From contig NZ_OW712331.1 in the NCBI RefSeq assembly GCF_940677205.1, positions 496,001 through 560,000 of the forward strand: 64,000 nt of DNA, given 5' to 3'. Every line of letters begins with the position of its first letter. Position 1 is the first letter of the stretch. The stretch is from [Clostridium] colinum. Lineage in GTDB: Bacteria > Bacillota > Clostridia > Lachnospirales > CAG-274. Of the stretch, positions 37,158 through 48,478 are shown piece by piece. Below the pieces are notes generated by a model. The model searched no databases and had not been told where the DNA came from. It worked only from the letters and a program-made list of their open reading frames with translations. A program made the position numbers and the translations under genes.

Positions 37158-38552
37158 TTAAGTTATATGCTTTAATAATAATTTTTCTATAAGCTTTATA
37201 TCACATTTTCCTTTAAAAGCTTTCATACATTGTCCTATTAAATACTTTAATGCTTTTTCTTTACCACTTTTATAGTCTAAAACACTTTTAGTATTTTCAT
37301 TTATTATATTTATAATAGTATCTTCTATAAATTTTGTATCTTCTATTAAATACAAGTTATTTTCTTTTATAAAATTAATAGGATTAATATTATTAACTAT
37401 TATTTCTAAAAATACTTTTTTATAAGTGTCTCTTGAGATTTTATTATCTAAAAATATATTTATAAGGCTTGATATATAATTAGTATTAAAATTTAAAGTA
37501 TCAATATTTAAATTTTTTTCATTTAATATTTTAAATAGCTCGCTAGATATAAGATTTACAACTTCTTTAGGTTTATTTGTTTTATTTACTAATTCTTCAA
37601 ATAAAGAGTTTATTTTAGGATTATATAGAACTATATTAATATCATCAATAGATAAATTATATAAATTTTTATAAATTTTTCGTTTTTCTTGTGGTAATGT
37701 AGGTATAGTTTTAGCTATATTTTTTATAAAATCATTAGATAAATTTATAGGTGTTATATCTGGGTCTTTAAAATAACAATAGTCATTAATAGATTCTTTA
37801 TTTCGCATAAAAACAGTTTTATTGCTATTTTCATCAAATTTTCTAGTTTCTGTATTTATAGTTTTACCAGATTCTAATAATTCTATATGTCTTTTTATTT
37901 CATATTTAATAGCATTTCTTATAGATTTAAAAGAGCCTACATTTTTAATTTCAACTCTATTTCCCATAGGCTCATTTTCTTTTCTAACAGATAAGTTTAT
38001 ATCTACACGCATAGACCCTTCTTGGATTTTACAATCGGATATATTACAAAAAACTAAAATTTCTTTTAAAATATTTAAAAATTCTATAACTTCTTCTTCA
38101 TTTTCAAAATCAGGCATAGTAACAAGCTCTAATAGAGGAACACCAGCACGATTATAGTCTATAATATTATTTTTACTTTTTCCTGCATCTTCTTCCATAT
38201 GAATTTCTTTGATGTTTATATTTTTATTTGATAAACTAATATATCCATTTCTACAAATAGGATTAAAAAATTGAGTTATTTGGTATCCTTTAGGTAAATC
38301 TTTATAAAAATAGTTTTTTCTATCAAATATTATTTTTTTATCTATTATACAGTTTGTAGCTAAACCAGCTTTAACAGCAAGATATATAGCATCTCTATTA
38401 GGTACTGGTAAACTACCAGGTAGCCCTGTACAAATAGGGCAGATATTTTTATTTGGTATATCACCAAAGTTATTTTTACACATACAAAACATTTTATGTT
38501 TAGTAAGTAGTTCTATATGAACTTCTAAGCCAATATTAACTTTATAATCCAT
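37158..38552 (-). CDS. gatB: Asp-tRNA(Asn)/Glu-tRNA(Gln) amidotransferase subunit B
   Basis: 464 residues. YKVNIGLEVHIELLTKHKMFC, Zn-type Cys (CMCKN, CPICTG), HMEEDAGKS and YNRAGVPLLELVT are diagnostic; a YqeY-like tail follows. It phosphorylates the misacylated tRNA and passes ammonia from GatA. Last gene of gatC-gatA-gatB, 9 bp after gatA. Confidence 0.96.
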   Translation of the reverse strand: MDYKVNIGLEVHIELLTKHKMFCMCKNNFGDIPNKNICPICTGLPGSLPVPNRDAIYLAVKAGLATNCIIDKKIIFDRKNYFYKDLPKGYQITQFFNPICRNGYISLSNKNINIKEIHMEEDAGKSKNNIIDYNRAGVPLLELVTMPDFENEEEVIEFLNILKEILVFCNISDCKIQEGSMRVDINLSVRKENEPMGNRVEIKNVGSFKSIRNAIKYEIKRHIELLESGKTINTETRKFDENSNKTVFMRNKESINDYCYFKDPDITPINLSNDFIKNIAKTIPTLPQEKRKIYKNLYNLSIDDINIVLYNPKINSLFEELVNKTNKPKEVVNLISSELFKILNEKNLNIDTLNFNTNYISSLINIFLDNKISRDTYKKVFLEIIVNNINPINFIKENNLYLIEDTKFIEDTIINIINENTKSVLDYKSGKEKALKYLIGQCMKAFKGKCDIKLIEKLLLKHIT

Positions 38553-38561
38553 ATCTTCCTC

Positions 38562-39992
38562 CTATTGTATGTTAGGTTTTTTTAGATGAAAATCTGTATT
38601 TTTTTGAAAGCATATTGCTACATTTAATATAAGGCTATCATTAAGATAGTTACCCATTAGTTGTAACCCTACTGGTATATTGCTTTTAGTAAACCCACAC
38701 GGTATAGATATAGAAGGAGTACCTATTAGATTAGAACATACTAAAAATATATCTGTTTCGCTATCATCGTCAAAAGAAGTAGGAGTTTTAGGTGTTGTAG
38801 GTGATAATAAAATATCATATTTTTCAAAAGCCTCTTTAAATTGTTTAGCTATATAATTTTTAGCATTTATAGCATTTTTATAATAACTATTTTCAATATC
38901 TTTATTTTTTAATATAAAGTTTCCAAGCATTATACGTTTTTTTACTTCTATACCAAAGCCTTCTGTTCTAGATTTTATACACAATTCATTTAAACAATCT
39001 ATATTTTCAGGTTTAAGCCCATATTTTATACCATCATATCTAGCCATATTAGAAAAGGCTAAAGCGTTAGATAAAATTTGATACGTAGGCATAGAATATT
39101 CTATAACGTCCAGATTTATTTCTTCTATTATAGCCCCCATATTTTTTAATATATTTATAGTTTTTAATATTTCTTCTTTTACTTCATCATCACTATATTC
39201 TATAAAATTTTTACAAACACCAATTTTTAGTCCTTTTATATTAAAATTTTCATCTATAAATTTAAAATTATCTTTTTTTATTGTAGTGCTATCATTTTTA
39301 TCATATCCACTAATTATCTCTAAAGTTTTAGCACAGTCTAAAGCATCTTTAGTTATAGGTCCTATTTGGTCAAATGATGGAGCAAATGAAACAAGGCCAT
39401 ATCTAGAAACAAGACCATAAGTAGGTTTAATACCGGTTACAGAGCAAAAAGCAGAAGGTTGTCTTATAGAACCACCAGTGTCTGAGCCTAGGGTAAAAAT
39501 TGCTTCATTATATGCTAAAGTACTAGCACAACCGCTACTAGAGCCACCAGTAGATTTTGTATTGTCCCAAGGATTTTTACAAGCTCCAAAGAAAGAAGTT
39601 TTACCGCTATTACCCATAGCAAATTCGTCCATATTAAGTTTACCAACAAGTATAGCTCCTGCATTTTCTAATTTTTGAAAGGCAGTTGCATTATAAGATG
39701 GAGTAAAATCTTTAAGCATATTAGAGGCACAAGTAGTTTTTATATTATTAGTGCATATATTATCCTTTATAGATATAGGTACACCTGCTAAAATAGGTAA
39801 ATTTTCTTTGTTATCAAGCTTTTTTTGTATTTCTTTAGCTTTTTTATAGGCATAATCTTCACAAAAACATATATAACCGTTACTTTTGTTATTTATATTA
39901 TCAAAAAAATATTTTGTAACTTCTAAACAACTTAATTCTCTATTTTTTATTTTATTACCAATTTGTAAAGCAGTCATATTGAAAATATTCAT
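38562..39992 (-). CDS. gatA: Asp-tRNA(Asn)/Glu-tRNA(Gln) amidotransferase subunit A
   Basis: 476 residues from the ATG at 39992 (after ATGGAGATAACTTAT); the frame is open seven codons further. Amidase-signature enzyme: Lys in PISIKDNICT, Ser-cis-Ser region TGGSSSGCASTLA and nucleophilic Ser in GSDTGGSIRQP. It releases ammonia from glutamine for GatB. Confidence 0.96.
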   Translation of the reverse strand: MNIFNMTALQIGNKIKNRELSCLEVTKYFFDNINNKSNGYICFCEDYAYKKAKEIQKKLDNKENLPILAGVPISIKDNICTNNIKTTCASNMLKDFTPSYNATAFQKLENAGAILVGKLNMDEFAMGNSGKTSFFGACKNPWDNTKSTGGSSSGCASTLAYNEAIFTLGSDTGGSIRQPSAFCSVTGIKPTYGLVSRYGLVSFAPSFDQIGPITKDALDCAKTLEIISGYDKNDSTTIKKDNFKFIDENFNIKGLKIGVCKNFIEYSDDEVKEEILKTINILKNMGAIIEEINLDVIEYSMPTYQILSNALAFSNMARYDGIKYGLKPENIDCLNELCIKSRTEGFGIEVKKRIMLGNFILKNKDIENSYYKNAINAKNYIAKQFKEAFEKYDILLSPTTPKTPTSFDDDSETDIFLVCSNLIGTPSISIPCGFTKSNIPVGLQLMGNYLNDSLILNVAICFQKNTDFHLKKPNIQ

Positions 39993-40014
39993 ATAAGTTA
40001 TCTCCATTTCCAAA

Positions 40015-40194
40015 TTACATTATTTCATCTTCAATATTATTAAAAAATACTTCTTTTGTTTTAGGTAAATCTTTAAGTATATCACATTTTTTTAATATAG
40101 TATTAAAATTAGATATTATATAATTTTTTTCTTCTAACGTAAGGTTAATTTTCGAGCTATTTTCTAAAAGACTTATATCATTTTCATTTAACAT
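40015..40194 (-). CDS. gatC: Short GatC-like subunit
   Basis: 59 residues, directly upstream of gatA, ATG after AGGAGGTTAAA. It keeps the N-terminal helices of GatC (INLTLEEKNYIISNFNTILK), a short linker and an FFNNIEDE stretch equivalent to the xxFREDEV motif. It lacks the usual C-terminal NAPEKEDGFFKVP part; typical GatC has about 95 residues. GatC clamps GatA to GatB. Position makes the call firm despite the length. Confidence 0.8.
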   Translation of the reverse strand: MLNENDISLLENSSKINLTLEEKNYIISNFNTILKKCDILKDLPKTKEVFFNNIEDEIM

Positions 40195-40242
40195 TTTAAC
40201 CTCCTAAAAAATTAATTTAAATTAATATATATAATAATATTA

Positions 40243-40425
40243 TGTTAGAGGTTGAAGACTTTGTCTACAACATTTCAAAAAATAATTGCTTAAGGACTAA
40301 AGTACCTAGAAATCTAGCTTTTTACACAATACGAGGCAAAGCTTTATTTTGTGATTAAAATTTTTATACTTTTTATAAAAATAGTCAAAAATATTTTGTC
40401 TTCAGTCTTAGACATAATAATATTA
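40243..40425. repeat. Intergenic repeat family, copy B
   Basis: Contains GGTTGAAGACTTTGTCTACAAC (left hairpin), a 33-bp block at 40310-40342 identical to 53846-53878, and AAAATATTTTGTCTTCAG (40388-40405) identical to copy A. It lies between gatC and the rlmL-like gene. Confidence 0.75.
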
Positions 40426-40439
40426 TGTAATAATTATTT

Positions 40440-41582
40440 TTATTTATTTTGTTTTGGTGGCTTTTCTCCAAAAAATTGATAATATTCAACTTTTACATTA
40501 CCATTAAATAATTTTCTTTTTTTATCTGCCTTTCTACCGTATAAATTTTCAAATCCTTTGTGCGAGGTTAATACATATGTAGAAAAAGTTTTATTACTAT
40601 TAAAAATTTTTCCCATATCTTTATAAAGTTGTTCAACTTCTTTTAAAACTCCAATACGTTCAGCATATGGAGGGTTACAAACACAAATACCATATTTAAT
40701 ATTTTTAATATTTAATTTATTTAATGGTTTTACTTCAAATCTTATACAATCATCAACACCAGCTATTTTTGCATTACCTTTAGCTATTTGTATAGCTTTT
40801 TCATCTATATCACTTGCGTATATTTCTGGACGATATGTTACATCTATCTTGCTATAAGCCTCTTTTTTTGCATCTTTCCAGTAAGACTTATCTATAAATT
40901 CCCAATTTTCTGAAGCAAAGCTTCTCATAAGACCAGGTGCAATGTTTTTAGCTCTCATAGCAGCCTCTATAGCTATAGTGCCAGAACCACAAGTTGGGTC
41001 TATGAGTATACGTTCTTTTTTATAGTAGCTTAAATCTATTAAAGCATTTGCTAAAGTTTCTTTTAAAGGGGCAGAAAGTTGATTTTCTCTATATCCACGT
41101 TTGTGTAGAGCAGTTCCACTTGTATCAAGTGTTATAGTAGCAGTATCTTTTAAAAGAGATACTTGTATTTTATATAAATTACCACTTTTTGAAAAATATT
41201 CTATACCTTTATATGTTAATTTTAATTTTTCTACAATAGCTTTTTCTGTTATTTTTTGACAGGCTGGAACGCTAGATAGAGTAGATTTTAAGGATTTACC
41301 AGACACAATAAAATTTGCATCTTTTGGTAAAAAATCTGCCCAATTTACAGCTTTAACTCCTTGAAATAATTCTTCAAAAGTGGTAGCTTTAAATTTTGCC
41401 ATTACAATTAATATTCTGTCAGCACTTCTAAACCATATATTAGCTTTAGGTATGTCTTTTATTTCACCAGTAAAATTTACAATACCATCTTCTACGCTAA
41501 TGTTTGAAAATCCTAAATTTTGAGCTTCTCTTTTAACAATAGCTTCAAGCCCAAAAGTTGTTGTTGCAATAAAATTTATCAT
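40440..41582 (-). CDS. THUMP-domain rRNA methyltransferase (RlmL/YpsC-like)
   Basis: 380 residues. N-terminal THUMP RNA-binding domain (about 45-155), then a Rossmann methyltransferase with SAM motif DPTCGSGTIAIEAAMRAKN, acidic ASDIDEKAIQIAKGNA and catalytic NPPY (CVCNPPYAERIG). Predicted to methylate guanosine N2 in 23S rRNA. ATG after TAGGAGAATTTTT. Confidence 0.9.
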   Translation of the reverse strand: MINFIATTTFGLEAIVKREAQNLGFSNISVEDGIVNFTGEIKDIPKANIWFRSADRILIVMAKFKATTFEELFQGVKAVNWADFLPKDANFIVSGKSLKSTLSSVPACQKITEKAIVEKLKLTYKGIEYFSKSGNLYKIQVSLLKDTATITLDTSGTALHKRGYRENQLSAPLKETLANALIDLSYYKKERILIDPTCGSGTIAIEAAMRAKNIAPGLMRSFASENWEFIDKSYWKDAKKEAYSKIDVTYRPEIYASDIDEKAIQIAKGNAKIAGVDDCIRFEVKPLNKLNIKNIKYGICVCNPPYAERIGVLKEVEQLYKDMGKIFNSNKTFSTYVLTSHKGFENLYGRKADKKRKLFNGNVKVEYYQFFGEKPPKQNK

Positions 41583-41767
41583 AAAAATTCTCCTAAATAT
41601 AAGTAATTTTGAATAACTAAATAAATTATATATTAATAAAACAAATTATTCAACAATATTGATATATAATTAAAAAAATTAATATTAAAATAGTAAATAA
41701 GGCTTTATTATATAAAAAAAATATTGTATAATGAGATTATTAAAATAAATAAAGTAGAGGTTTAATT

Positions 41768-42901
41768 ATGTATAAACTATTAAAAACAGAAGGAAGAGCT
41801 AAGCTTGGTGAATTTCACACAGTACACGGAATTATAAAAACACCAGTGTTTATGAATGTAGGTACTATAGCAGCTATAAAAGGAGCAGTTTCTACAGAAG
41901 ATTTACAAGGGATAAAAACACAAGTAGAACTTTCTAACACATATCACTTACATTTAAGACCAGGAGATAAAGTTGTAAAAAAATTAGGCGGTTTACATAA
42001 ATTTATGGTTTGGGACAAGCCTATATTAACAGATTCTGGTGGGTTTCAGGTATTTTCTTTAACAGGTCTTAGAAAGATAAAAGAAGAAGGTGTGTATTTT
42101 AATTCACATATAGATGGTAGAAAAATATTTATGGGACCAGAAGAAAGTATGCAAATACAATCTAATCTTGCATCTACTATTGCTATGGCTTTTGATGAAT
42201 GCCCTCCTTATCCAGCTACTAGAGAATATATGCAAAATTCTGTAGATAGGACTACTCGTTGGTTAAAAAGATGTATAGAAGAGATGAATAGATTAAACTC
42301 TTTAGATGATACGATAAATAAAAAGCAAATGCTTTTTGGAATAAATCAAGGGGGGACTTATTCAGATATTAGAATAGAACATGCAAAAGTTATATCAGAC
42401 TTAAACTTAGATGGATATGCAGTAGGTGGTCTTGCAGTTGGAGAAACACATCAAGAAATGTATAGAATATTAGAAGATGTTGTACCTTATTTACCACAAA
42501 ATAAACCAACATATCTTATGGGAGTTGGCACTCCAGAAAATATTTTAGAAGCCGTAGATAGAGGCGTAGACTTTTTTGATTGTGTTTTGCCAGCTAGAAA
42601 TGGTAGACACGCTAATGTATATACTAACAAAGGTAAGTTAAATCTTAATAATGCTAAATATGAGCTAGATGATAGACCAATAGCAGAAGATTGTAATTGT
42701 CCTGCTTGCAAAACTTATAGTAGAGCTTATATAAGACATCTTTTTAAAGCTAAAGAAATGTTGGCTATGAGATTATGTGTTTTACACAATTTATATTTTT
42801 ATAATAATATGATGGAAGAAATAAGAGAAGCTTTAGAAAAAGGTGAATTTAAAGCATACAAAAAAATGAGATTAGAAGGATTTAAGGAAAGTGAAAAATA
42901 A
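41768..42901 (+). CDS. tgt: Queuine tRNA-ribosyltransferase
   Basis: 377 residues. Active-site DSGGFQVFSL, nucleophile Asp in RGVDFFDCVLPARNGRHA, Zn site CNCPACKTYSRAYIRHL with a following His. It exchanges guanine-34 for preQ1 in GUN-anticodon tRNAs. queG, the last queuosine-pathway enzyme, is also in this window (50934). RBS AGTAGAGGTTTAATT. Confidence 0.97.
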   Translation: MYKLLKTEGRAKLGEFHTVHGIIKTPVFMNVGTIAAIKGAVSTEDLQGIKTQVELSNTYHLHLRPGDKVVKKLGGLHKFMVWDKPILTDSGGFQVFSLTGLRKIKEEGVYFNSHIDGRKIFMGPEESMQIQSNLASTIAMAFDECPPYPATREYMQNSVDRTTRWLKRCIEEMNRLNSLDDTINKKQMLFGINQGGTYSDIRIEHAKVISDLNLDGYAVGGLAVGETHQEMYRILEDVVPYLPQNKPTYLMGVGTPENILEAVDRGVDFFDCVLPARNGRHANVYTNKGKLNLNNAKYELDDRPIAEDCNCPACKTYSRAYIRHLFKAKEMLAMRLCVLHNLYFYNNMMEEIREALEKGEFKAYKKMRLEGFKESEK

Positions 42902-42929
42902 TCTTATATAATATAAGGAAAATATAATA

Positions 42930-43463
42930 ATGTTAAAAAATGAGTTAATAAAAGAAATTAAAAATAATTTAAAATTAAAAAATGAAAAGGTACTAAATAA
43001 AATTTTATTAACATTGATAATAATATTTATTCCTTTTTATATTACATTTAATTTTCCTATATTTTCTATAATGTTAAATAAAATAGAACTAATTTTAACA
43101 ATATTTACAGTATTAATATTTATTTTATTATGGAGAAGTACATTAAATATAACAACTATCATTAGTACAATGTTATGTATAAGTATTTTTACATTACACC
43201 CGAAATTACAAGGTGTTTTATTAATAAGTCTATTATTTTACTTATTAAATAAAAGATATGTGTTTATATATAATATTACATTTGTATTAATTAGTTTAGG
43301 TATATTATGTAGTTTTATTTTAGAATATGGTGAAGTATCAAACCTACAAAAATTTACCATAACAAATATAGTATTAACATTAATTTTTATGCCTATATTA
43401 ATATTAATAACAGTTATATTATTAGAAAAGGCTAGAAAAGTAAAAATTAATAAAAAAATATAA
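42930..43463 (+). CDS. Hypothetical membrane protein
   Basis: 177 residues: charged N-terminus (Lys/Asn-rich, 1-25) followed by about five or six hydrophobic helices and a Lys-rich end (KARKVKINKKI). Positive ends suggest both termini are cytoplasmic. It lies 28 bp after tgt in the same direction; weak ribosome site AAGGAAAATATA. Family not recognised. Confidence 0.6.
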   Translation: MLKNELIKEIKNNLKLKNEKVLNKILLTLIIIFIPFYITFNFPIFSIMLNKIELILTIFTVLIFILLWRSTLNITTIISTMLCISIFTLHPKLQGVLLISLLFYLLNKRYVFIYNITFVLISLGILCSFILEYGEVSNLQKFTITNIVLTLIFMPILILITVILLEKARKVKINKKI

Positions 43464-43482
43464 AAAAATGAGGTGTTATTAT

Positions 43483-43581
43483 ATGAAAGTAACAAGTGTT
43501 GTTGTAAGTTCAGTAGCATTATTAATAAGTGGGTGTGCTTTAGCTTTGTCTATTGTATCACTTGTTCACAAAAGAAAATAA
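43483..43581 (+). CDS. 32-residue membrane peptide or lipoprotein
   Basis: A short frame with a good ribosome site (ATGAGGTGTTATTAT) and the sequence MKVTSVVVSSVALLISGCAL...HKRK. One hydrophobic helix with a lipobox-like LLISGC and a basic C-terminus. Twenty bp after the previous gene, likely the same transcript. It is small enough to be chance, but ribosome site and composition favour a real peptide. Confidence 0.5.
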   Translation: MKVTSVVVSSVALLISGCALALSIVSLVHKRK

Positions 43582-43629
43582 AAATAAAAAAATCGTTAAA
43601 AAAATGTTTATCTTATTAATAATTTATGC

Positions 43630-43635
43630 TATAAT
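43630..43635 (+). promoter_or_regulatory. gap promoter (-10)
   Basis: Extended -10 box TGCTATAAT with TATAAT at 43630-43635, 75 bp before the gap start; the -35 is weak. Confidence 0.5.
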
Positions 43636-43697
43636 GTTAATATAGTTGTTAAAAATTAGTAATATTATTAATTTTTAACTTCAATCTTTAAAATTAG

Positions 43698-44711
<1,014 letters not shown>

Positions 44712-44725
44712 TAGTTTATATAGTA

Positions 44726-44750
44726 AAAAACCACCTAAATGGTGGTTTTT
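44726..44750. terminator. Bidirectional terminator, gap / fliB-like gene
   Basis: AAAAACCACC-TAAAT-GGTGGTTTTT. A-run and T-run flank a GC-rich stem, so it works both ways; its edge touches the stop codon of the converging gene. Confidence 0.9.
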
Positions 44751-46054
44751 TATGCACTTTTTATTAATATAGCTAAAAATGCTAAACTATCAATTTCACT
44801 ATTTTTAAATGCATTTAATATTTCTAATAATTTACTAGGTTGGTCAGCACAAGTTCTACCAAATACAGTACTTATTCTATGCAAGATATTTTCATTTAAT
44901 GTTTCTTCTTTTGCTAAATATCCAGATAATAGACCTTTGTAGAAAATATAATTAAAAATAAATATAATACAACATTCTTTGATAGAGTTTTGACCATTAA
45001 AAGGAAATCCTTTAACAAAAAATAAATTTACAAAAATATTTTCTATAAAATATTCTTTATCTTTCATTAATTTATTTCTATTTTCTTTATATTCATTATA
45101 TAAAGGTGAAAAAGTATTATTTTCTTCAGTTACTATTTCTAGATAAGCTTTAAATAAAGTTAAAATTACTTTTTTTGTTTCTAATATAAGACTTTTTACA
45201 CCAAAATTGTTTGTATTAGAATCTAGAACTTTTAAAACTATATCTAAAAGTAAATATTGTTGTTGTTTTTTTAAATTTAATATTGGTTCATATAGCTGAA
45301 TATTATTAAAAAAGTTATTTATATAGTTTGGAATAGAACTAAGATTATTATTTTTATTAAATTCATCTATTTTAAACATAAATATACTAAGCAAAATCAT
45401 TCGATTATCTAAAGATAAATTTCTATATTGTAAAATTTCTAAACAAGTTATTCTAATATCGTCAAAATAATTTAAAATTAGTTCTTTATTTTTGGATAAA
45501 TCTACGATATAAAAATCACTATCTTTATTATTAACTTCTACAAGTTCAAATGAAATACCATCTTTTATATTATATAAAAGTTTACTAACTTCTTCACAAC
45601 CTATAGATAATGAACGTTCATAGTTACTAAATATATTGTTGGTAACTCTTGGATATATTTTACATGTAGTACAAAGACCATCTTCACCTAAAGCTTTATG
45701 AATTTTACAAAGTTTATTTTCATCTTGAAAAGGACAAAAACTTAGATATATATCTTCAGTTATTTCTTGTTCAATACCATCTTCTATAGTAGTGTAATCT
45801 ATTTTAATTTTTTCTTTTATATGGACAATTTTACCATAATTATTATTATTTAATTTACTTCTATTTTTTTTAATATATTTATTTAATAAATCTACTAAGT
45901 CGTTAGGATATTTAACATTACGATATTTAAAGTAGGTATCTTTATCTACAGTTATTCCCCAATTATAACTACAACAATTTATTTCACAGTTATTACCAGA
46001 ACATTTAAAATCTTTATAAAAAGTTGGTTGTAAAAATGTATATTTATTTTTCAT
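44750..46054 (-). CDS. FliB-like flagellin lysine-N-methylase family protein
   Basis: 434 residues. N-terminal Cys cluster CSGNNCEINCCSYNW, then CPFQDENKLCKIHKALGEDGLCTTCKIYPRV; this CxxxxC...CC / CKI..C..C pattern is the metal-binding signature of FliB-like proteins. The helical C-terminal half is variable. FliB methylates flagellin lysines, but no flagellar gene is in the window, so the target is open. Start chosen at ATG 46054, 7 nt after AGGAGA. Confidence 0.8.
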   Translation of the reverse strand: MKNKYTFLQPTFYKDFKCSGNNCEINCCSYNWGITVDKDTYFKYRNVKYPNDLVDLLNKYIKKNRSKLNNNNYGKIVHIKEKIKIDYTTIEDGIEQEITEDIYLSFCPFQDENKLCKIHKALGEDGLCTTCKIYPRVTNNIFSNYERSLSIGCEEVSKLLYNIKDGISFELVEVNNKDSDFYIVDLSKNKELILNYFDDIRITCLEILQYRNLSLDNRMILLSIFMFKIDEFNKNNNLSSIPNYINNFFNNIQLYEPILNLKKQQQYLLLDIVLKVLDSNTNNFGVKSLILETKKVILTLFKAYLEIVTEENNTFSPLYNEYKENRNKLMKDKEYFIENIFVNLFFVKGFPFNGQNSIKECCIIFIFNYIFYKGLLSGYLAKEETLNENILHRISTVFGRTCADQPSKLLEILNAFKNSEIDSLAFLAILIKSA

Positions 46055-46186
46055 AAGCATTCTCCTGATATTTATTTTAATTTTTATTATATCATATTAA
46101 TAAATTAATTAAAATAGATAATTACAAACAAAGTAATAATTATAAATAAAACTCATATTTAAATAAAAATCTAAAAATGGGATTTT

Positions 46187-46330
46187 ATGAGTAAAAGTAA
46201 AATTATAAAAGGTATAATAATACTATCACTTGCTAATATTATAACATGTATTTTAGATTTTGTATATAGGATATATATGTATAATATAATAGAAGATTAT
46301 GATATTAAATTATTGTATATAAAAATTTAA
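46187..46330 (+). pseudogene. 5' fragment of a SpoVB/MurJ-like flippase gene
   Basis: 47 codons beginning MSKSKIIKGIIILSLANIIT and continuing CILDFVYRIYMYN before TAA. This is the opening of polysaccharide-type flippases of the SpoVB family (typically MSKK..IKGA.ILS.A..ITRI.GF.YRI). The other roughly 450 codons are not found. It suggests loss of a copy of a sporulation or cell-wall flippase. Confidence 0.6.
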
Positions 46331-47224
46331 AAAAGATTTTAAAAAAATATTAACATTTTTATAAGAGTATAATAATATTATATAGACTTTGTAATGCCTA
46401 TGCTATATTTATATATTATGCGTAATACAATGATGATGTTTTTATTTGAAATAAAATAAAAACATCAACTATATGTGAAGATCAAATGTAAGCATTATAT
46501 ATAAGACCAAGAAAAATATATAAATACACTATTTAATTTTAATTATTATTCATTTACAGGTTATTTTCTGCATTTTAAAAGTAATGCTTGAAAATATTTT
46601 TATTTGAAAAAAAATTTAGAACTATATTATTGCAAGAATTAGAATTTATATAAATATCTTTAAGAACTAAACTAGCATATATATCAGTACATAAAATAGA
46701 ACCATAAGGTTATAAAAATAATTTTTATGGATAGTTGCTATAAGTTTATTTACAATGGGTATGATTTATAATTTTTATAGAAATATATCAGAAAATGAAA
46801 ATAAAAATTTAAAAATAGAAAAAGGTAAGAAACAAAGTATAAAAAACAATTAGCTAAGCAATATAACAAAGTGATGAAATATTAGAGAATTGGTTAGAAA
46901 ATATATTATATTCTAGAAATATTTTTGATCATTATATGATTAATGCAGTTTTAAATTACAAAAAATATTTAAAAAGTATAAAAATAATTAAAATTATATA
47001 AGTATAAATCTATTGGATTTCTTAAAAATTAGATAAAGATTTAAAAAATATTAAACTATATATATAGAAGATACTAATTATTATAATTTATAATTACATA
47101 AATCGTAAATGTTATTTGTATATTAATATTGATAGGTTTAAACTAAAAATAAATTATTTTTTTCAATAGTTAGTATAACGTAAATTAATAAAATAGATAT
47201 AAAAAGATATACTATAAAACCATA

Positions 47225-47520
47225 ACTTTTTATATTAAAATCAATTTAATATATGTAGTATACGCTTTATAAAAAGACTAAAACTATAATAACCATAATC
47301 ATTACATTTTAAAACCTTAATTTTATTATTACATATTCAAAAAAAATCATTAATATAATAAAAATTAAAAGAATTAATTGTTTTATTATGCTAATTAGAA
47401 AAAATTTTATCATAAGGTTAAATTTAGTCATGATAGAATATATAGCATAATGTATCATTTAGTATTTTATTATTCAAAGATCTAAAAAAGGTTTTTTTAA
47501 AGTATTATGCATCATTATAA
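47225..47520. repeat. Diverged repeat, copy 2 (paired with 14815-15040)
   Basis: Shares ordered short blocks with 14815-15040 (CTTTTTATATTAAAATCAATT, TAAAAATTAAAAGAATTAAT, GTCATGATAGAATATATAG). The two are too decayed to read a protein. Orientation is the same relative to the plus strand. Confidence 0.4.
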
Positions 47521-47797
47521 CTAATTTTAAGTATATTTTTAAATGGAATTTTTTATTCTTCATTTAAATATTTATATTTTTTAGTCAAAAAGTTATTTTA
47601 AACATTTAAAATATTTTTTGAATTGTTTAGAAAATTTTTGTTGTTCTTATTTTCTTACGTATTAAAAAGAAAAAATGACTTGTTTGATATAATGGTATTT
47701 ATTGATTATTTTATTATAAATTTATAGAACCTTTAAAAATTAAAAAAATAAAATTTAACAGTTATGGTATAAAAATTATAAATATTTTTATTATAGC

Positions 47798-48465
47798 TGA
47801 ATAGATTTGATATAAACCACAAGATATGTTAGTGATAAGCAAAAATTATTATAGAAAAATAAAAAAACTCATATAATAGAATAAAGTTGGTATGGCACCT
47901 AAAAATAAAATCATAGCAGATTTAGTCATAAAGATATAAATAGTTTATCAAATTCTAAATTAATATGTAAATATTATATAGCATTTTCACTAAAATATAG
48001 AAGATATGAAATATATGGAAAGATAAAAGCAGATATATTGAAGATATTAAGCACATTATGGGAAAAAATATGTTAAAACATACAATCTTAAATCATGCAA
48101 AGACAATATATATGTTAGTAGAGATACAATTATATTTTGAGTGTATCATAATTTATGCTATATTTAAAGTAGTAAAAACAGGTTAATGATATTTGATAGG
48201 TATGTAAATTTAAAGTATAAATATGGGAATAGCCATTTTGGTTTAGAAGGTATATGTACATACAGTGATCAAAAGACTATAAAAAAGTATACTGTTCCAT
48301 TTACAGATAGGAAGAATAAGTAGGTAAAAAATTATTAGCTTTAGTGAAAGTCAAGAAATAGTATCGTAATTGGCAGAGTATTCAAGGTCTTTTTAGAGGC
48401 TTAAAACAAGAAAAAAGTTATTATAGGACTTAAGCAAACCACCCGTTAAACGGGTGGTCTTGACT
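47798..48465 (+). mobile_element. IS200-family remnant (copy 3)
   Basis: Left end AAACCACAAGATATGTTAG, the IS200 leader block GAATAAAGTTGGTATGGCA as in copy 1, a transposase frame with many stops and shifts (KYYIAFSLKYRRYEIYGKIK-like pieces), and a well-kept right-end hairpin ACCACCCG-TTAAA-CGGGTGGT (48438-48458). It ends 14 bp from the stop codon of the amidase gene. Confidence 0.85.
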
Positions 48466-48478
48466 AATATTAAAATTT

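Larger units (their letters stand above)
46055..48478. other. Gene graveyard
   Basis: 2.4 kb without an intact gene. It begins with a spoVB-like 5' fragment and ends with a dead IS200. In between are only short hydrophobic or Lys-rich frame pieces (for example around 46730-46860) and a diverged repeat shared with 14.8-15.0 kb. Confidence 0.75.

Noticed and set aside
38562-40013. Longer GatA start at TTG 40013
   Set aside because: It would overlap the stop of gatC and include the ribosome site; ATG 39992 is better placed.
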